From positions 65,314,982 to 65,378,981 of the forward strand of contig CM068831.1 of the NCBI GenBank assembly GCA_028554795.2: a stretch of DNA of 64,000 nucleotides, in the 5' to 3' direction. Shown here one piece after another: positions 1 to 10,836 of this stretch. A program made the translations under genes and the position numbers. The stretch comes from Sinohyriopsis cumingii (lineage: Eukaryota > Mollusca > Bivalvia > Unionida > Unionidae). Position 1 is the stretch's first letter. Every line of letters starts with the position of its first letter. A model generated the notes under the pieces. It saw nothing but the letters and a program-made list of their open reading frames with translations, did not search any database and had not been told where the DNA came from.

Positions 1-108
1 CGGCATGATGCCCAAGTACTAGACATCACTATAAACTGCCATATTGCAGACAGTGTAGTGATATAACTGAAAAAATAAAATTCCAAATCACACACACATA
101 TACACACA
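1..108 (+). mobile_element. SINE family A, 3' part (cut by window edge)
   Basis: The sequence matches the last third of the full-length family A copy at 53449-53771: the catgatgc...ctagacatcactataaactgcc block, the gatataactgaaaaa block and a terminal CA-rich tail. The tRNA-like head lies outside the window. It is not a gene. Confidence 0.8.
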
Positions 109-450
109 TTTCAGGTACAGTCATATCTGTCAACATATTCTGTGATCAGTGTTCACCCATGATTTCAAGTACAGCCAGATCTGCTGTGCATTCTGTCATG
201 GCATATCTGGGTGCAGGATATTAATTTTTACCAAATGTTTCTGGTATAATCACATCTGGCAGAGAATTCGGTCACCAAAGATCTACTATGTTTATTCTAC
301 CCATGATTTCAAGAAAAGCCAGATCTGTCTGTATCTTCTATGATGGCATATCTGGGAATAGGAAGTTTATTTACAAACAATTTCAGATATAACCTGGTCA
401 GTCAGTACATTATGTTATGGCAGGTCTGGGTGTAGGTTTTCCATATTTGG
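109..450. repeat. Degenerate tandem hairpin repeat, period about 140 bp
   Basis: The phrase cccatgatttcaag recurs at about 157 and 300. Each unit holds a short inverted pair, CCAGATCTG followed about 20 bp later by GGCATATCTGGG. This core resembles the inner hairpin of the MITE family found elsewhere in the window (for example 8343-8558), so the block may be a tandemly expanded MITE interior. Open frames here are short and not convincing. Confidence 0.5.
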
Positions 451-660
451 GAGCATGCTATAATATTTGATAAATACAGTATGTAGAGTCAATAAGTCTT
501 CTTAATCAGCCACCTGGTAAAAACAGTATGCATAGTCAAGGGTCATTAATCTGTCAATGACCAACATTATAAATACATGTTTGACATCAGATGCATGCTA
601 TACACTGGTAAATACAGCATGCACAGTCAAGTCTTATTAATCTGTAATCAACCAACATGA
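451..660. repeat. Degenerate short repeat, about three units
   Basis: A phrase close to taaatacagtatgcatagtc followed by cttattaatctg occurs at about 469, 516 and 607, with irregular spacing. I see no coding potential. The 85 bp after it are plain. Confidence 0.4.
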
Positions 661-745
661 CAAAGAAATATTTGATATAAGGCACTGTTTTTCATTGCTG
701 ACCCAAGCACTTATTTCCCCAGGATAAAAAATTAAAAAATAATAA

Positions 746-2740
746 CAATTCCCAAAACTGATTCATGCATCTTATTGAGTTTTTCAGGTCCCCAAAAGAT
801 GTCCATCGACCACTGAAAGCCTGCAGCACCCAGCCAATCTCTTCTGATGGGACCACTCTGCTCAAGGACAAAGAGAGTATCACTGAAAGGCAGAAGGAAC
901 ACGTCTCCAACCTACTGAACATGCCCTCCACCACAGACTCTGAAGCGTTAGACGGAATTGTCCCAAAGCCAACTATCTCGGACCTGGACTTGCCCCCTAC
1001 CATGGAAGAAGTCCAGCGAGCCATCAAAATGATCAGCTCTGGCAAGGCACCAGGTGCGGATGGAATTCCTGTTTGAACACTCCAAAGCAGCTGGCCCTAA
1101 GGTACTTGAGGCACTGTACAGCATCCTGATCATCATTTGGGAGGAGGAGTCCATGCCACAGGAGTTCAAAGATGCAATGATTGTCACCTTTTACAAAAAC
1201 AAAGGGAACAAAGCTGACTGCAGCAACTATCAAGGCATATCACTCTTGTCAATTGCAGGCAAGATTATGGCACGCGTCTGGTCGGTAATGTCTCAAAAGT
1301 CATACTGCCTGAGGCCCAATGTGGCTTCAGACCAGATTGGAGCACGATCGACATTATCTTCACAGTGAGACAAATACAGGAAAAGTGCATTGAACAAAAC
1401 ATGAACTTCTACAGTGTCTTCATAAACCTCACAAAAGCCTTCGATATGTCAACAGATATGCACTATGGGTCATCTTAGCACAACTCAGTTGCCCTAGGAA
1501 GTTCATTAGGATTATCCAACTTTTCCATGACAGCACTCGTTCTTTACAATGGGAATGTCTCTAAGCCATTCAACGTTTCTAATGGTGTGAAGCAGGGTTG
1601 AGTTCTCGCCCCAGTATTATTCAACCTATTCTTCACATGTCCTGAACTATGCTACATATGATCTCCAGAAACGAGTGTACATGAAGTACAGACTGGATGG
1701 TTCTCTCTTCAACCTTTGTTGACTGAATGCCCAGTCCAAAATAATGAAGAAACTTATTCTTGAAGCACTTTTCATGGATGACTGTGCTCTCAAGGCACAC
1801 ATGGAAGCAGATCTCCAGATCATCGTTACTCACTTCATGGAAGCCTCGAGGCTTTTTGGACTCACTATCAGTCTGAACAAGACAGGTACTTCACCAACCT
1901 GTCCCAGGCACCACAGCTCATCCCCCAACTGCCTATCAAAAACACCCAACTGAAAGCTGTTGATCATTTCAAGTACCTTGGAGCATCATTTCTTCTGATG
2001 GATCGCTAGACAAAGAGATAATGGCATGCATTAGCAGCACCAGTCAATCATTAAGACATCTCTGCTCTTGTGTGTTGAATCACAGGAGTATCAAACTGTC
2101 CACCAAGATAAAGGTATATAAAGCATGTGTTAACAAGCCTTCTATATGGATGTGAGACCTGGACAACATACAAGAAGCACATCAAGCAAGCTTCCATATG
2201 AGAGCCCTGAGCTGGATTATGGGCACCAGATGGCAAGACAGAGTGTCGAACGTAGAAGTGCTGGATAGAGCAGGCTTAAACAGTATCAAGGCGATAGTCA
2301 TGAGAGGCCAACTTCGTGGATGGTTCATGTCATCTGTATGGAGGAGTCTCAAATGCCACATCAGATTTTGTATGAAGCTCTATCTAGTAGACACAGAAAA
2401 ATCGGTCTTCCAAAGAAAAGATTCAAAGACTCCATCAAGGACAGCCTGAGATGCTGCTCGATATCTGTGACAAACCTCGAGTCATGTGCCAAGGATGGAC
2501 CTGGCTGTCATGCAGCTGTTAGTAATGGGTGCAAAACTTTTGAGGATGCCTGCAGAACAAAAGTCGCCAACACCAGGGAACGTAGGAAGGCCTAAATGTC
2601 ATGAACCAACCCATGCCTCATGTGTACACACTGCTCCAGGGCATGCGCATCTCATATCGGACTCATCAGCCACATGAGGACCCATCAACAAAGTGCAGCA
2701 CAGATCGACTTCATCAAGCCCTGAAGGTCAACAAATGATA
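746..2740 (+). mobile_element. Decayed non-LTR retrotransposon (LINE), reverse-transcriptase half
   Basis: Read in several plus-strand frames, this stretch gives the recognisable blocks of a LINE polymerase in order: SSGKAPGADGIP (about 1039-1074); a block with CSNYQGISLLSIAGK (1220-1264); QIQEKCIEQN then FINLTKAFD (1419-1445); GVKQG (1584-1598); FMDDCAL (1771-1791); LYGCETW (about 2140-2160); and the C-terminal region to about 2580. A zinc-finger-like SHMRTH tail lies at 2667-2684. It is a dead copy: the frame shifts near 1070 and again after 1368, a TGA at 1599-1601 interrupts the block after GVKQG, the motif A aspartate reads as asparagine (FINL), and the catalytic box reads FMDD where related elements usually have an alanine in the second place. 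The endonuclease half is absent. It lies inside the large 3' intron of the Ig gene, on the opposite strand. I do not assign a clade. Confidence 0.88.
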
Positions 2741-3388
2741 ATGTATATAAAAAACGACATACCTACCCTAATTTTAAAACTGGTGCAATAGGAAACAAAT
2801 ATTTGTTTGGCCTAAAAATAAATCTCAGAACTAACTGTGCACATATTTTGACTTTCTACTTAGACCTTTCTATTCTGAAGATGTTTAACTTCTATTTCTC
2901 ATGTTATGATCTTTATTCAACCATCCAGGAGCTTGACTTTTGTGTTGTAAGTGGATGTCTGACAGATGATAACAAGGCTGTTTATGTGAAAATAATGTGT
3001 TTGTATAAACACTGCACATCAAAACATTTATAGGTGAAAAATTCTCAAATGTTGAAAAATTGCTATCATGGGCAAAATTCTAATACATACGCCTACAAAC
3101 TTGCATGCCAAATGTTTTTTTAAAGTACAAAGCTCCAAAAAGTGTTTAAAAATAGAAAAATTGCTGCAATGATCTAAAAAGCTAGTCACCTAATTGACAT
3201 AATAATACAATTAAGCCAAACCATAATGTGACAGCGGATCTGGTTCTATGCCATTTGCACTTGGATCTAACTAGTAAATATGGTGATCTTGCTTACAATG
3301 TTTTGTAACAAATGTCAAACTTTAAAAAGTTATAACATCTGTAAACAAAATTTAAAAAAATGATATGATTACCCCAAAAATACTCAGG
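2741..3388. other. AT-rich stretch, nothing recognised
   Basis: Presumed intronic DNA of the Ig gene. A 76-codon plus-strand frame at 2803-3033 has no recognisable domain, and its composition is that of the surrounding AT-rich DNA. Confidence 0.5.
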
Positions 3389-3390
3389 TA

Positions 3391-3851
3391 CCGTATATAC
3401 CTGCATATAAGTCAGGTCCAACTGCAAATAACACCTACCCTGGTCTGTCAGAGTATGATGCAACAAAAAATCAGTCTGTGTTCTTTGCTTTATTGACAAG
3501 TCTTACACAAATAACACCTACCCTGGTCTGTCAGAGTATGTTGCAACAAAAAATAAGAGTCTGTGTTCTTTGCTCCACTGACAAGTCCTACACAAATAAC
3601 ACCTACCCTGGTCTGTCAGAGTATGATGCAACAAAAAATCAGAGTCTGTGTTCTTTGCTCTATCGACAAGTCCTACACAAATAACACCTACCCTGGTCTG
3701 TCATAGTATGATGCAACAAAAAATCAGAGTCTGTGTTCTTTGCTCCATTGACAAGTCCAACACAAATTACACATATCAAGATCTGCCTGTGTATTATGCG
3801 ACAGGTCTTGATCTATGTGGCTGGCTCTGACTTAAAGATGAGTATATACGG
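3391..3851. mobile_element. MITE family copy with TA borders and expanded interior
   Basis: Both ends carry the inverted terminus CCGTATATAC (left at 3391, right ending at 3851), continued inward as ATATAAGTCAG on the left and its near-complement on the right (CTGACTTAAAGATG). A TA dinucleotide flanks each side, compatible with a TA target duplication. There is no transposase. The interior has been replaced or expanded by an 85-bp tandem array. Confidence 0.7.
3426..3770. repeat. Tandem array, about 85 bp x 4, inside the MITE
   Basis: The phrase aataacacctaccctggtct starts at 3426, 3510, 3595 and 3680, giving periods of 84, 85 and 85 bp. The units are nearly identical. The two open frames across it (3478-3684 and 3648-3830) follow from the repeat and are not genes. 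Confidence 0.85.
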
Positions 3852-3853
3852 TA

Positions 3854-4789
3854 ATCTACATGTTACAACAAGCTACGCATGCCAAAGTTTACATGTACAT
3901 AGTTAAATGACCATAAACGACTCAAATTCAAACCCATCCTCATCATGACAACCTTCATTTCTCTATTTCAAGTCATTTTTGCTCAAACATACTTACAAGT
4001 TTAGGAAATATAAGCAATGAAAAAACTTGAACCAAAACCTCAAGATCAACTTTAGGACAGTCTCACAAGGGAAAGTGAACACAATGCAAATTGAATGGTC
4101 TTAGGTTTATAATATGTCAAGGAAAGAATGAGAAAAATCAATTGACAGGTTCAGGAAACATACATAAATGAATAACATTGATCGAAACCTGAACACAAAT
4201 TTTCTATGCTTGTGACCCTGATTTCAAGGTCAAAAGGAGTGAGAAAGCATGTCTTTGAATGAATTGTCTTCTTAATTGTTTATGCCAAGTAATGGGTTTA
4301 GAAGATATAATCAGACTGAAAACTTTACCCAAAACCCTAACTGTTGATGGCAATGCTGTCTGTGCTGTAGAAATGACTGCTGTCTCCTTTCTCATTATGA
4401 AGGGCTCAACAAAACTGAACAGTATTGTCCTGAAAACCCTACTTTGAGTCTTGTGACACACCTGTGGCATCTAAATATCAAATTTGATATCCTTTTGCAG
4501 AAAAGCATGACAAACAGATGATGGACAACACAAAATTATTGGTTGGGGTGGGTGGGGTGGGAATGGAGAGAGAGAGAGAGAGAGAAAGAGAGATATTTTC
4601 TGAACATTTTTAATCAATACAATAAAAATGTATTGTCGGCAAAGTCAGATCATCAAAATCAAAATGAAATTGAAAAAATATTCAAGTTTCAGTTTTCACA
4701 TGAATATGTAAAGAAACTGTTAAAATGACATTTAAAATTGTTACATAAATGAAAATAAATTCAATAAAACAAAAAAAGTTCATACTCAC
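3854..4789 (-). other. Intron after Ig exon 3 (visible 5' portion)
   Basis: On the minus strand this follows the GTGAGT donor at 4789-4784. It is AT-rich, with a short GA run at about 4566-4595. The pair of overlapping open frames at 4204-4470 shows no Ig or other domain. The intron has no acceptor that I trust before the left edge, so the next exon is probably outside the window. Confidence 0.55.
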
Positions 4790-5095
4790 ATTGCACATCA
4801 AGAAACTGTGTTTTGACTTTAGGCTGGTTCTGATTGGCTTTGTTAAACACTACACATGTAAAGTTAGCTCCGTTATCGGTTCTTTCTAATGTCACAGCAA
4901 TCTGACTAGATGATGTCCCTTTTGGCTGACTTGGTGGAGAAAAAATAGCACCAGACAAAACTTGTCCATTTCTATACCACACTATTGTTGGGTCAGGATT
5001 TCCACCCATTGATGAGCAATTTAAAGATATCACAGAATTTTCAGTATATACATCATTTAAAGGGTTCCTTGCTATCACAGGGTCCCCTGGTAACA
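4790..5095 (-). CDS. Ig-superfamily adhesion protein (Kirre/nephrin-like), exon 3: second Ig domain
   Basis: This 306-nt exon has an acceptor ttccatttcag at its 5' side and a consensus donor GTGAGT at 4789-4784. Both borders are phase 1, the usual arrangement for a single Ig-domain exon. It encodes LPGDPVIARNP, a first Ig cysteine in SLNCSSMGGNPDP, the core tryptophan in IVWYRNG, and the closing DNGANFTC motif, ending in FLDVQ. N-linked glycosylation sequons are visible at NCS and NFT. The LTVL-LLPGDPVI linker, the GGNP after the first cysteine and the LDVQ ending resemble the second domain of Kirre/irreC and nephrin proteins, which are cell-surface adhesion molecules. The family call is by pattern only; a nectin-like or other IgSF receptor cannot be excluded. 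An upstream (ATT)n run extends the open frame into the intron and should not be translated. Confidence 0.85.
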
Positions 5096-5105
5096 CTGAA
5101 ATGGA

Positions 5106-5137
<32 letters not shown>

Positions 5138-5546
5138 GTACTAGTAGTAGTAGTTGCAAATTTATTAATATTTATCCCTTTGTTCTACCTGCAATTAATA
5201 CAATCACGTAAAATAACTGATACAAGTTTTCAAATCTAAAGTTTGTAAACATTCTGGCTTTAAAATAGTAATTTAAAACATAAAGGAGTCAAATATTCAA
5301 TAACCTTAGACGCTCCCTCTTTGCAAAGTTCACATGTATTTAACATAGATTAAGGGAAATTACTCAATAGTTACAGTTGTTGCTATATTAGTTAAAATTG
5401 AGTTGTTTCCCTTGCATAACTTTTAAAACAAAGGAAAAGTTGAGTGAATTTTTTTATATAAAAACAATCAAAACAGTACAAACCAAAATGTTTACACAGT
5501 AAGTTCTAGTGAAATAAAGAAAACTGAATGCAACTGATATACTTAC
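5096..5546 (-). other. Intron 2 of the Ig gene, 451 bp
   Basis: It runs from donor GTAAGT (5546-5541) to acceptor ATTTCAG (5102-5096), phase 1. It holds an (AAT)n microsatellite at about 5107-5134, immediately upstream of the acceptor, which leaves only a short polypyrimidine tract. Nothing else is seen. Confidence 0.75.
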
Positions 5547-5837
5547 ATAAAACAGTCAATTTTACTTGAACTGTATCAAAACTGAACACAATACAACTAA
5601 AGAAGGCATCATCTCCTTCTGTGGCATTTTCTATAACGAGATTAAATTCACCCAAAATCTTATATCTTGGGTCAACTCCAGCATTACTCTGGTTGTTTAT
5701 GAAAATAACATTTCCTCCTTTATTCCACAGAACAGTAAGCATTCCCCTGTCACGAACTTGGCATTCCAGTGTGGCAGTCTGTCCTTTCACCACCTCTGTA
5801 TCATGGGGCTGCTTAATCCATTCTACTCCTGCAGTTA
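5547..5837 (-). CDS. Ig-superfamily adhesion protein (Kirre/nephrin-like), exon 2: first Ig domain
   Basis: This 291-nt exon is bounded by acceptor ttttacag and donor GTAAGT, both phase 1. It encodes TAGVEWIKQPHDTEVVKG, the first cysteine in TATLECQV, the tryptophan 12 residues later in VLWNKGG, then DPRYKILGEFNLVIENA, and a closing GDDAFFSC, ending in KLTVL. The two cysteines are 56 residues apart, normal for a V/I-type Ig fold. The PRY.I.GEFNL.IE....DDA.F.C pattern is close to the first domain of Kirre/irreC-rst proteins. Sequons NQS and NAT are present. The open frame can be followed 14 codons upstream of the first GTG to the acceptor, so the domain is complete. It joins exon 3 in frame (T+TG gives Leu). 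Confidence 0.87.
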
Positions 5838-6469
5838 CTGTAAAATGGACAAATACTTTAAAAACACATGTACCAGCTTTATCTTTAATAAGAGATTTAA
5901 TAAATTATCAAATCTCAAAACCCCATATTTCACAGTAAAGTCTTAAAAATACAAGCATTATACCAAAGAAGGAAAAAGGACAATTCAAATCTTTAGAAAA
6001 GCTAGTAAAATTTTTACATTTATGAATCATTAAGTGCTGAATATGATAATGCTTAAGCTAAAATCAACATTAACTAAATTCACTGGGAGATTTTAATGAT
6101 TTTTTTCCATATGAACACAATTTCTTTTTTTTTTTTTTAAATGAAGACACAAATCTGAAGGTAGAGAATTAATATTCATGTCATCAAATATGGGCCTGAT
6201 TACTCCTGTCAATATATCTGCACTTGGGTGTTGCTACAATGTTGATGGTGTGATACATTGCAGCACACTTGAGTACTACAGAATTTTATTAGTGTTATGT
6301 TTATTTTTTTTATTGCAATGTGTAGTGGGGATGGGAAGTGCACAAATTCAACACAAATTTATTTAATTTCTTAACTCTTGGGACCTAGGTGATAAAAGTT
6401 TCACCATAAGTTCTGGGACAGAAAGAAAGAATTATTTTATTTTGTCCCAATATATGCAGTAAATATGTT

Positions 6470-6570
6470 GCTTCTTTTCTGATTATTCCTAACTTCACAG
6501 ACCCAGATCTGTTGGTGTGTCATGTGATGGCTTGCAGATCTCTGCATAAGCAGTTTGCAATTGCACCCAA
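6470..6570. mobile_element. MITE family fragment (right half)
   Basis: It contains cagacccagatctg...gtgtgtcatgtgatgg...gcagatctctgc...cagtttgcaattgc, which matches the right hairpin of the copy at 8343-8558. The termini are missing. Confidence 0.55.
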
Positions 6571-7840
6571 TTAATAGAAAAAAGTATATTCAGTTATTTA
6601 TCAATAGGAGAATTTAGAGCTGGATATTGATACTCTATCACAAGAACTGTCTTCGACATGATATCTACCACAAACTACCAGTAATCACATATATAAACTG
6701 TAAAATGTACATGTGAGAAGTGAACTGCCAAACAAAGATTGCATCATTGCATAAATTTATCACCATATAGGCTGAATCTCCAGAACAAATTGAAAGTTAT
6801 TCTTCTCTTTTCTGTCTTTTATATTTACTGAATATTATTATGATAATAAATAACTTTTTAAACAACTTGCATTACACTGGAGTTAAATTATTAACAATTT
6901 ACGAGTGTATAAAGAGAAGAAATGTTCAATTTACTCTTGCCATATATAGTTGGAGCCTGTGTTGTGTTATACTACATAAATTGCAAAAAATACTGTGATT
7001 TTGATGCATCAATTACAGCGAAACCACCTTAAGGAAAATTACATAAAATATACAATATCAGGAAATGCATAATTAAGGTGCAATCACTTATCATTGCATC
7101 AGAAAATCCCAATGTAAAAAAAATGCAAAAGACAAAGAAATTATTAATTTGTACTACAGACAATTTTTCAACACACGCAAAAATTTAAACTAGAAGAGAT
7201 ATATCTTGGTCAGCTTCTTTGATCAGAAAATAATTTCTAAATTATTACTAGCCAATAGAAATGTAGCATTTTTTGCAACACCTGCCCTAATTGTATTATC
7301 TGTTATAAAAAAGCTGATTTCATGCTTTAAGATCACACAGCCATCTGAGCCATCCTGAATTACCTTTTCTCTGTATGAAGTGTATATATTTATCACACAT
7401 ATACACCTTATTATTTAGGGTAGGGTCATAAAAGCTGATTCCCTGTATGCAATGGTACATAGATACTCCCCACATCAAATTAAGTTTTCCTGTGGGTTGT
7501 TTTACAATTTGCTTTAAGCTGTAATGATCTAGTCAATAAAAAAGACAGCATGACCAAGTTAAAATTATCTACAGCAACACAGTAGATAGGTTGTATGCTT
7601 GGTGGGTGAAATAATTATTTAAGAAAAAAATGGATGTGACTTTGTTATTTTAGTAAGTTTGTGGAAATAATTGATTCTTGTCTTAATAACATGGGGAAAA
7701 TATCCAAGTATTTCATATAATTTGCATTATATTTGCCTTAATCCAAATTTGTGATTTTTCAGGATTGGAAAAAGTTTGTACAAGTTTTTCATGTCCTGAC
7801 ATAAAAATAACTGATGCTAAATGAGGAATGTGGTGTGTAA

Positions 7841-7898
7841 GAGAGAGAGAAAAAGAGAAAGACAGACAGACAGACAGAGACAGTGGGAGAGAGACAGG
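7841..7898. repeat. GA and CAGA simple repeats
   Basis: An imperfect (GA)n run passes into (CAGA)n and back to GA. The minus-strand open frame over it is low-complexity and not a gene. Confidence 0.85.
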
Positions 7899-8342
7899 AG
7901 CAAAACATAGGAATAAAACCCCAAAGTACCAGTTTGAAACCTAAATTCTGCTTTCACATACACATATATACACATACACATATATATGCATGTGAATAGT
8001 TGTTTCATTTTATGTTTTATTTATGTCAGATTCTATTTCCAATAGCACAATGGTGTATCACGGATGACGTGAATATTGTGAATTCACTTGTAAATTTACT
8101 GCGGTCATTTTTACTAATTTTCTTTATGTAATGCATGTTCTAAAATGACTATGATAATTTTAGTGCAGTGTCATTTGTGCACATGCCAACATGTTTATTT
8201 AATGTCTTCTTGAATTGGACTTCTAGTATAAATGTGTTCTAAAACGAGTGAATGTGAACATTATGACAAGATAACATTAGTCTATTTATTCATTTAAAAT
8301 CCAACTATCTTCTGTGCACGTACATATAGAATCTTTATAGAA

Positions 8343-8558
8343 CCATATGTACTCACTTATAAGACAAGTCAAACTGCAAACAACAAAGATCCTGATCTGC
8401 TGTAGCATAATGCACCTGCAAATTGGGATCCATTTGTTCTACTGATTACTCTTACCCACTGTACAGACCCAGACCTGATGGTACATTATGTGATGACAGA
8501 TCTGGGTCTGTGCAGTTTGCAGTTGGACCAGTCCAGTCTTATATGCATGTACATATGG
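8343..8558. mobile_element. MITE family, well-preserved copy
   Basis: It starts CCATATGTACTCACTTATAAG and ends with the near-inverse, CTTATATGCATGTACATATGG, followed by TA. The inside has an ordered nested structure: a subterminal aaactgcaaacaacaaagatc segment, a left palindromic arm, a ttgttctactgattactc hinge, then a right arm in which CAGACCCAGACCTG pairs with CAGATCTGGGTCTG. This is the copy I use as the family reference. It has no open frame of note, so it is non-autonomous. Confidence 0.7.
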
Positions 8559-9199
8559 TAAGATAAATATTAAATAGGTTGCTGTCTCCAGGTAACAATG
8601 ATCTGTGTAAAGTAATTTGAGATTTACAACTTAAAAATTTATCATCTGATCACTAAACTGTGGCTCAAGTTATAGACAGGCAAGGAGTGTTAAAAGGAAA
8701 TTAAATGTATGTAATCCATTTATGAAAATGTTTGTGTCAAAGGGTAGGAGAAACTCTAAGTTGTTGTCTGGTGCATATATCTAATAAAATTATACCTCAA
8801 TATGGTGGGTTTATTGTATCAGTCATGGGCTGAATCAAAGAAGTGTAGTTGTATCATTGATTGCCTAACCCATTTCAACCACCAACTTCTGAACTTTAAA
8901 ACTCTGCACCCTATCCCTCTCTGTGCATAAAATGGGGGGTCAGGATTGGTCACAAATTTAGATGCATACAACACCAATTTATATTCCAAAGTTTGAACTT
9001 GTGTTGGGAATCTGATAAAAATTCATGATTGATAATTAGTTGTTTGTAATTGATGATTAATTATGTTTTTGATACATATCCCTGAGCCTTGCCCCCCCCC
9101 CTCCCCCATGTGAGTTTTGAGTCTGATCCCAGGTGGTAAGAACAGAACCAGAGGCTATTCTTAAATTCAAAGACTTGGACATGGGTCATAACATCCTGT

Positions 9200-9460
9200 A
9201 GCCACACACATAAACTTACTAAGCATGAAAAGACAAATTTACCAATGCAAATGACATTGTTCCTAGGGTTCATTATTATTTGATCTCTGGGTCCTAACTT
9301 GTAAACTATTGTGATCCCCACTTTACAGCCATACTTACTGGACATGAAAATATAAATTTATATATAGGTACAATGACTCCAGGGAAAATGTCACTTGCAT
9401 CTCTAGATTCTTATTTTTCACATCCAGTAAGTTGTACACAGCTATAGTGTGGAAATCTCC
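9200..9460. repeat. Degenerate duplication, about 120 bp x 2
   Basis: The phrase acttact.agcatgaaaa...caaattta recurs about 120 bp later as acttactggacatgaaaatataaattta, with a loosely matching continuation. Minus-strand frames of 94 and 63 codons cross this area but show no domain. Confidence 0.35.
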
Positions 9461-9650
9461 ATAGTTTTTAAATTGTGGTCCAGGGGCCAAAACTACATTT
9501 CCATGGACATGATCCAGCAGTTCCATTAAACATCCCCATTTGTCTCATATTGACATTGATGTTGATAATAACACACAGACACACTTAATTCTCAGACTTA
9601 CTTTTTTCATAATTTGTGGGTTATTTTGAATTGATACAATAAAGCCCCAA

Positions 9651-10172
9651 TCTGAATGGGCAGGCTAACATAATCACTGCCTCATGCCTGCATGTCTGAA
9701 TGGGCAGGCTAACATAATCACTGCCTCATGCATGCATGTCTGAATGGGCAAGCTAAGATAATGACTGCCTCATGCAGGCATGTCTGAATGGGCAGGCTAA
9801 GATAATGACTGCCTCATGCATGCAAGTCTGAATGGGCAGGCTAAGATAATCACTGCCTCATGCATGCATGTCTGAATGGGCAGGCTAACATAATCACTGC
9901 CTCATGCATGCAAGTCTGAATGGGCAGGCTAAGATAATGACTGCCTCATGCAGGCATGTCTGAATGGGCAGGCTAAGATAATCACTGCCTCATGCATGCA
10001 AGTCTGAATGGGCAGGCTAAGATAATCACTGCCTCATGCATGCATGACTGAATGGGCAGGCTAACATAATCACTGCCTCATACATGTACATCTATCTGGG
10101 CAGGCAAATAAAATCACTGCCTCATCCATGCAGGTCTGGATTGGCAGGTTAACATAATCCCTTCTTCATGGA
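9651..10172. repeat. Minisatellite, 44 bp x about 12
   Basis: The unit begins tctgaatgggcaggctaaca and ends in a catgcatgcatg run. The first units start at 9651 and 9695. Central units are nearly identical and the last three (after about 10090) are diverged, the usual decay at an array edge. Confidence 0.9.
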
Positions 10173-10610
10173 GACACATCTGCTTATTTCATAGTGGTTT
10201 ATTTTCCAAGAGACTGTAGCAAATTTCAACCTTTATATATTTTATGTTACTATTACCTGGCACAATATAGCCATGCATGTATTGATATGCCATTAAACAC
10301 TATACATACAGAGATGCATACATATCCACATACATATATCATCTAGGTAAAAGTTGTCATTATATACCCAGCCCTGACTTCCTATGCAAATGCATGACTT
10401 GGATGATCTAGCAAATTTTCCACTTAGTGGGCAACTTCAGGCATTTATTGGATGTTATCAAGCCTATACAAGACCCAGTTTGTTCCTGAATAACATGACA
10501 TCACAGCTGCTCTATCCCTTGATACAATAATATGAAATATGACATCACGTACAGTATTCACTTGCGAACTATTCCCTAATAAAAATAATCTTAACATGAT
10601 TTTTCCTTAA

Positions 10611-10836
10611 ACATACATATAAACTCACTTATAAAAGTGGAGTCAAATTACCAACAACAAAGATCCTGATGTGCCATAACATAATGTGGTTGCAGATCAG
10701 GGTCTATGGTTGTTTGTGATACTGATTACTCCTAACAAACTGCACAGACCTAGATCCACCAGCACATTATGCAACAGTAGTTCTGGGTTTGTGCAGTTTG
10801 CCGTTGGAGTCATCTTATAAGCGAGTATATACAGTA
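10611..10836. mobile_element. MITE family copy
   Basis: It has the order of the reference copy: degenerate left end (acatacatataaactcactt), aacaacaaagatcctgatgt, ctgattactcctaac, acagacctagatccacc, cagtttgccgttgg, and the right end cttataagcgagtatataca. TIR pairing is visible over about 20 bp. Confidence 0.65.

Noticed and set aside
692..1045. 117-codon minus-strand frame
   Set aside because: It is antisense to the recognisable LINE polymerase frame on the plus strand.
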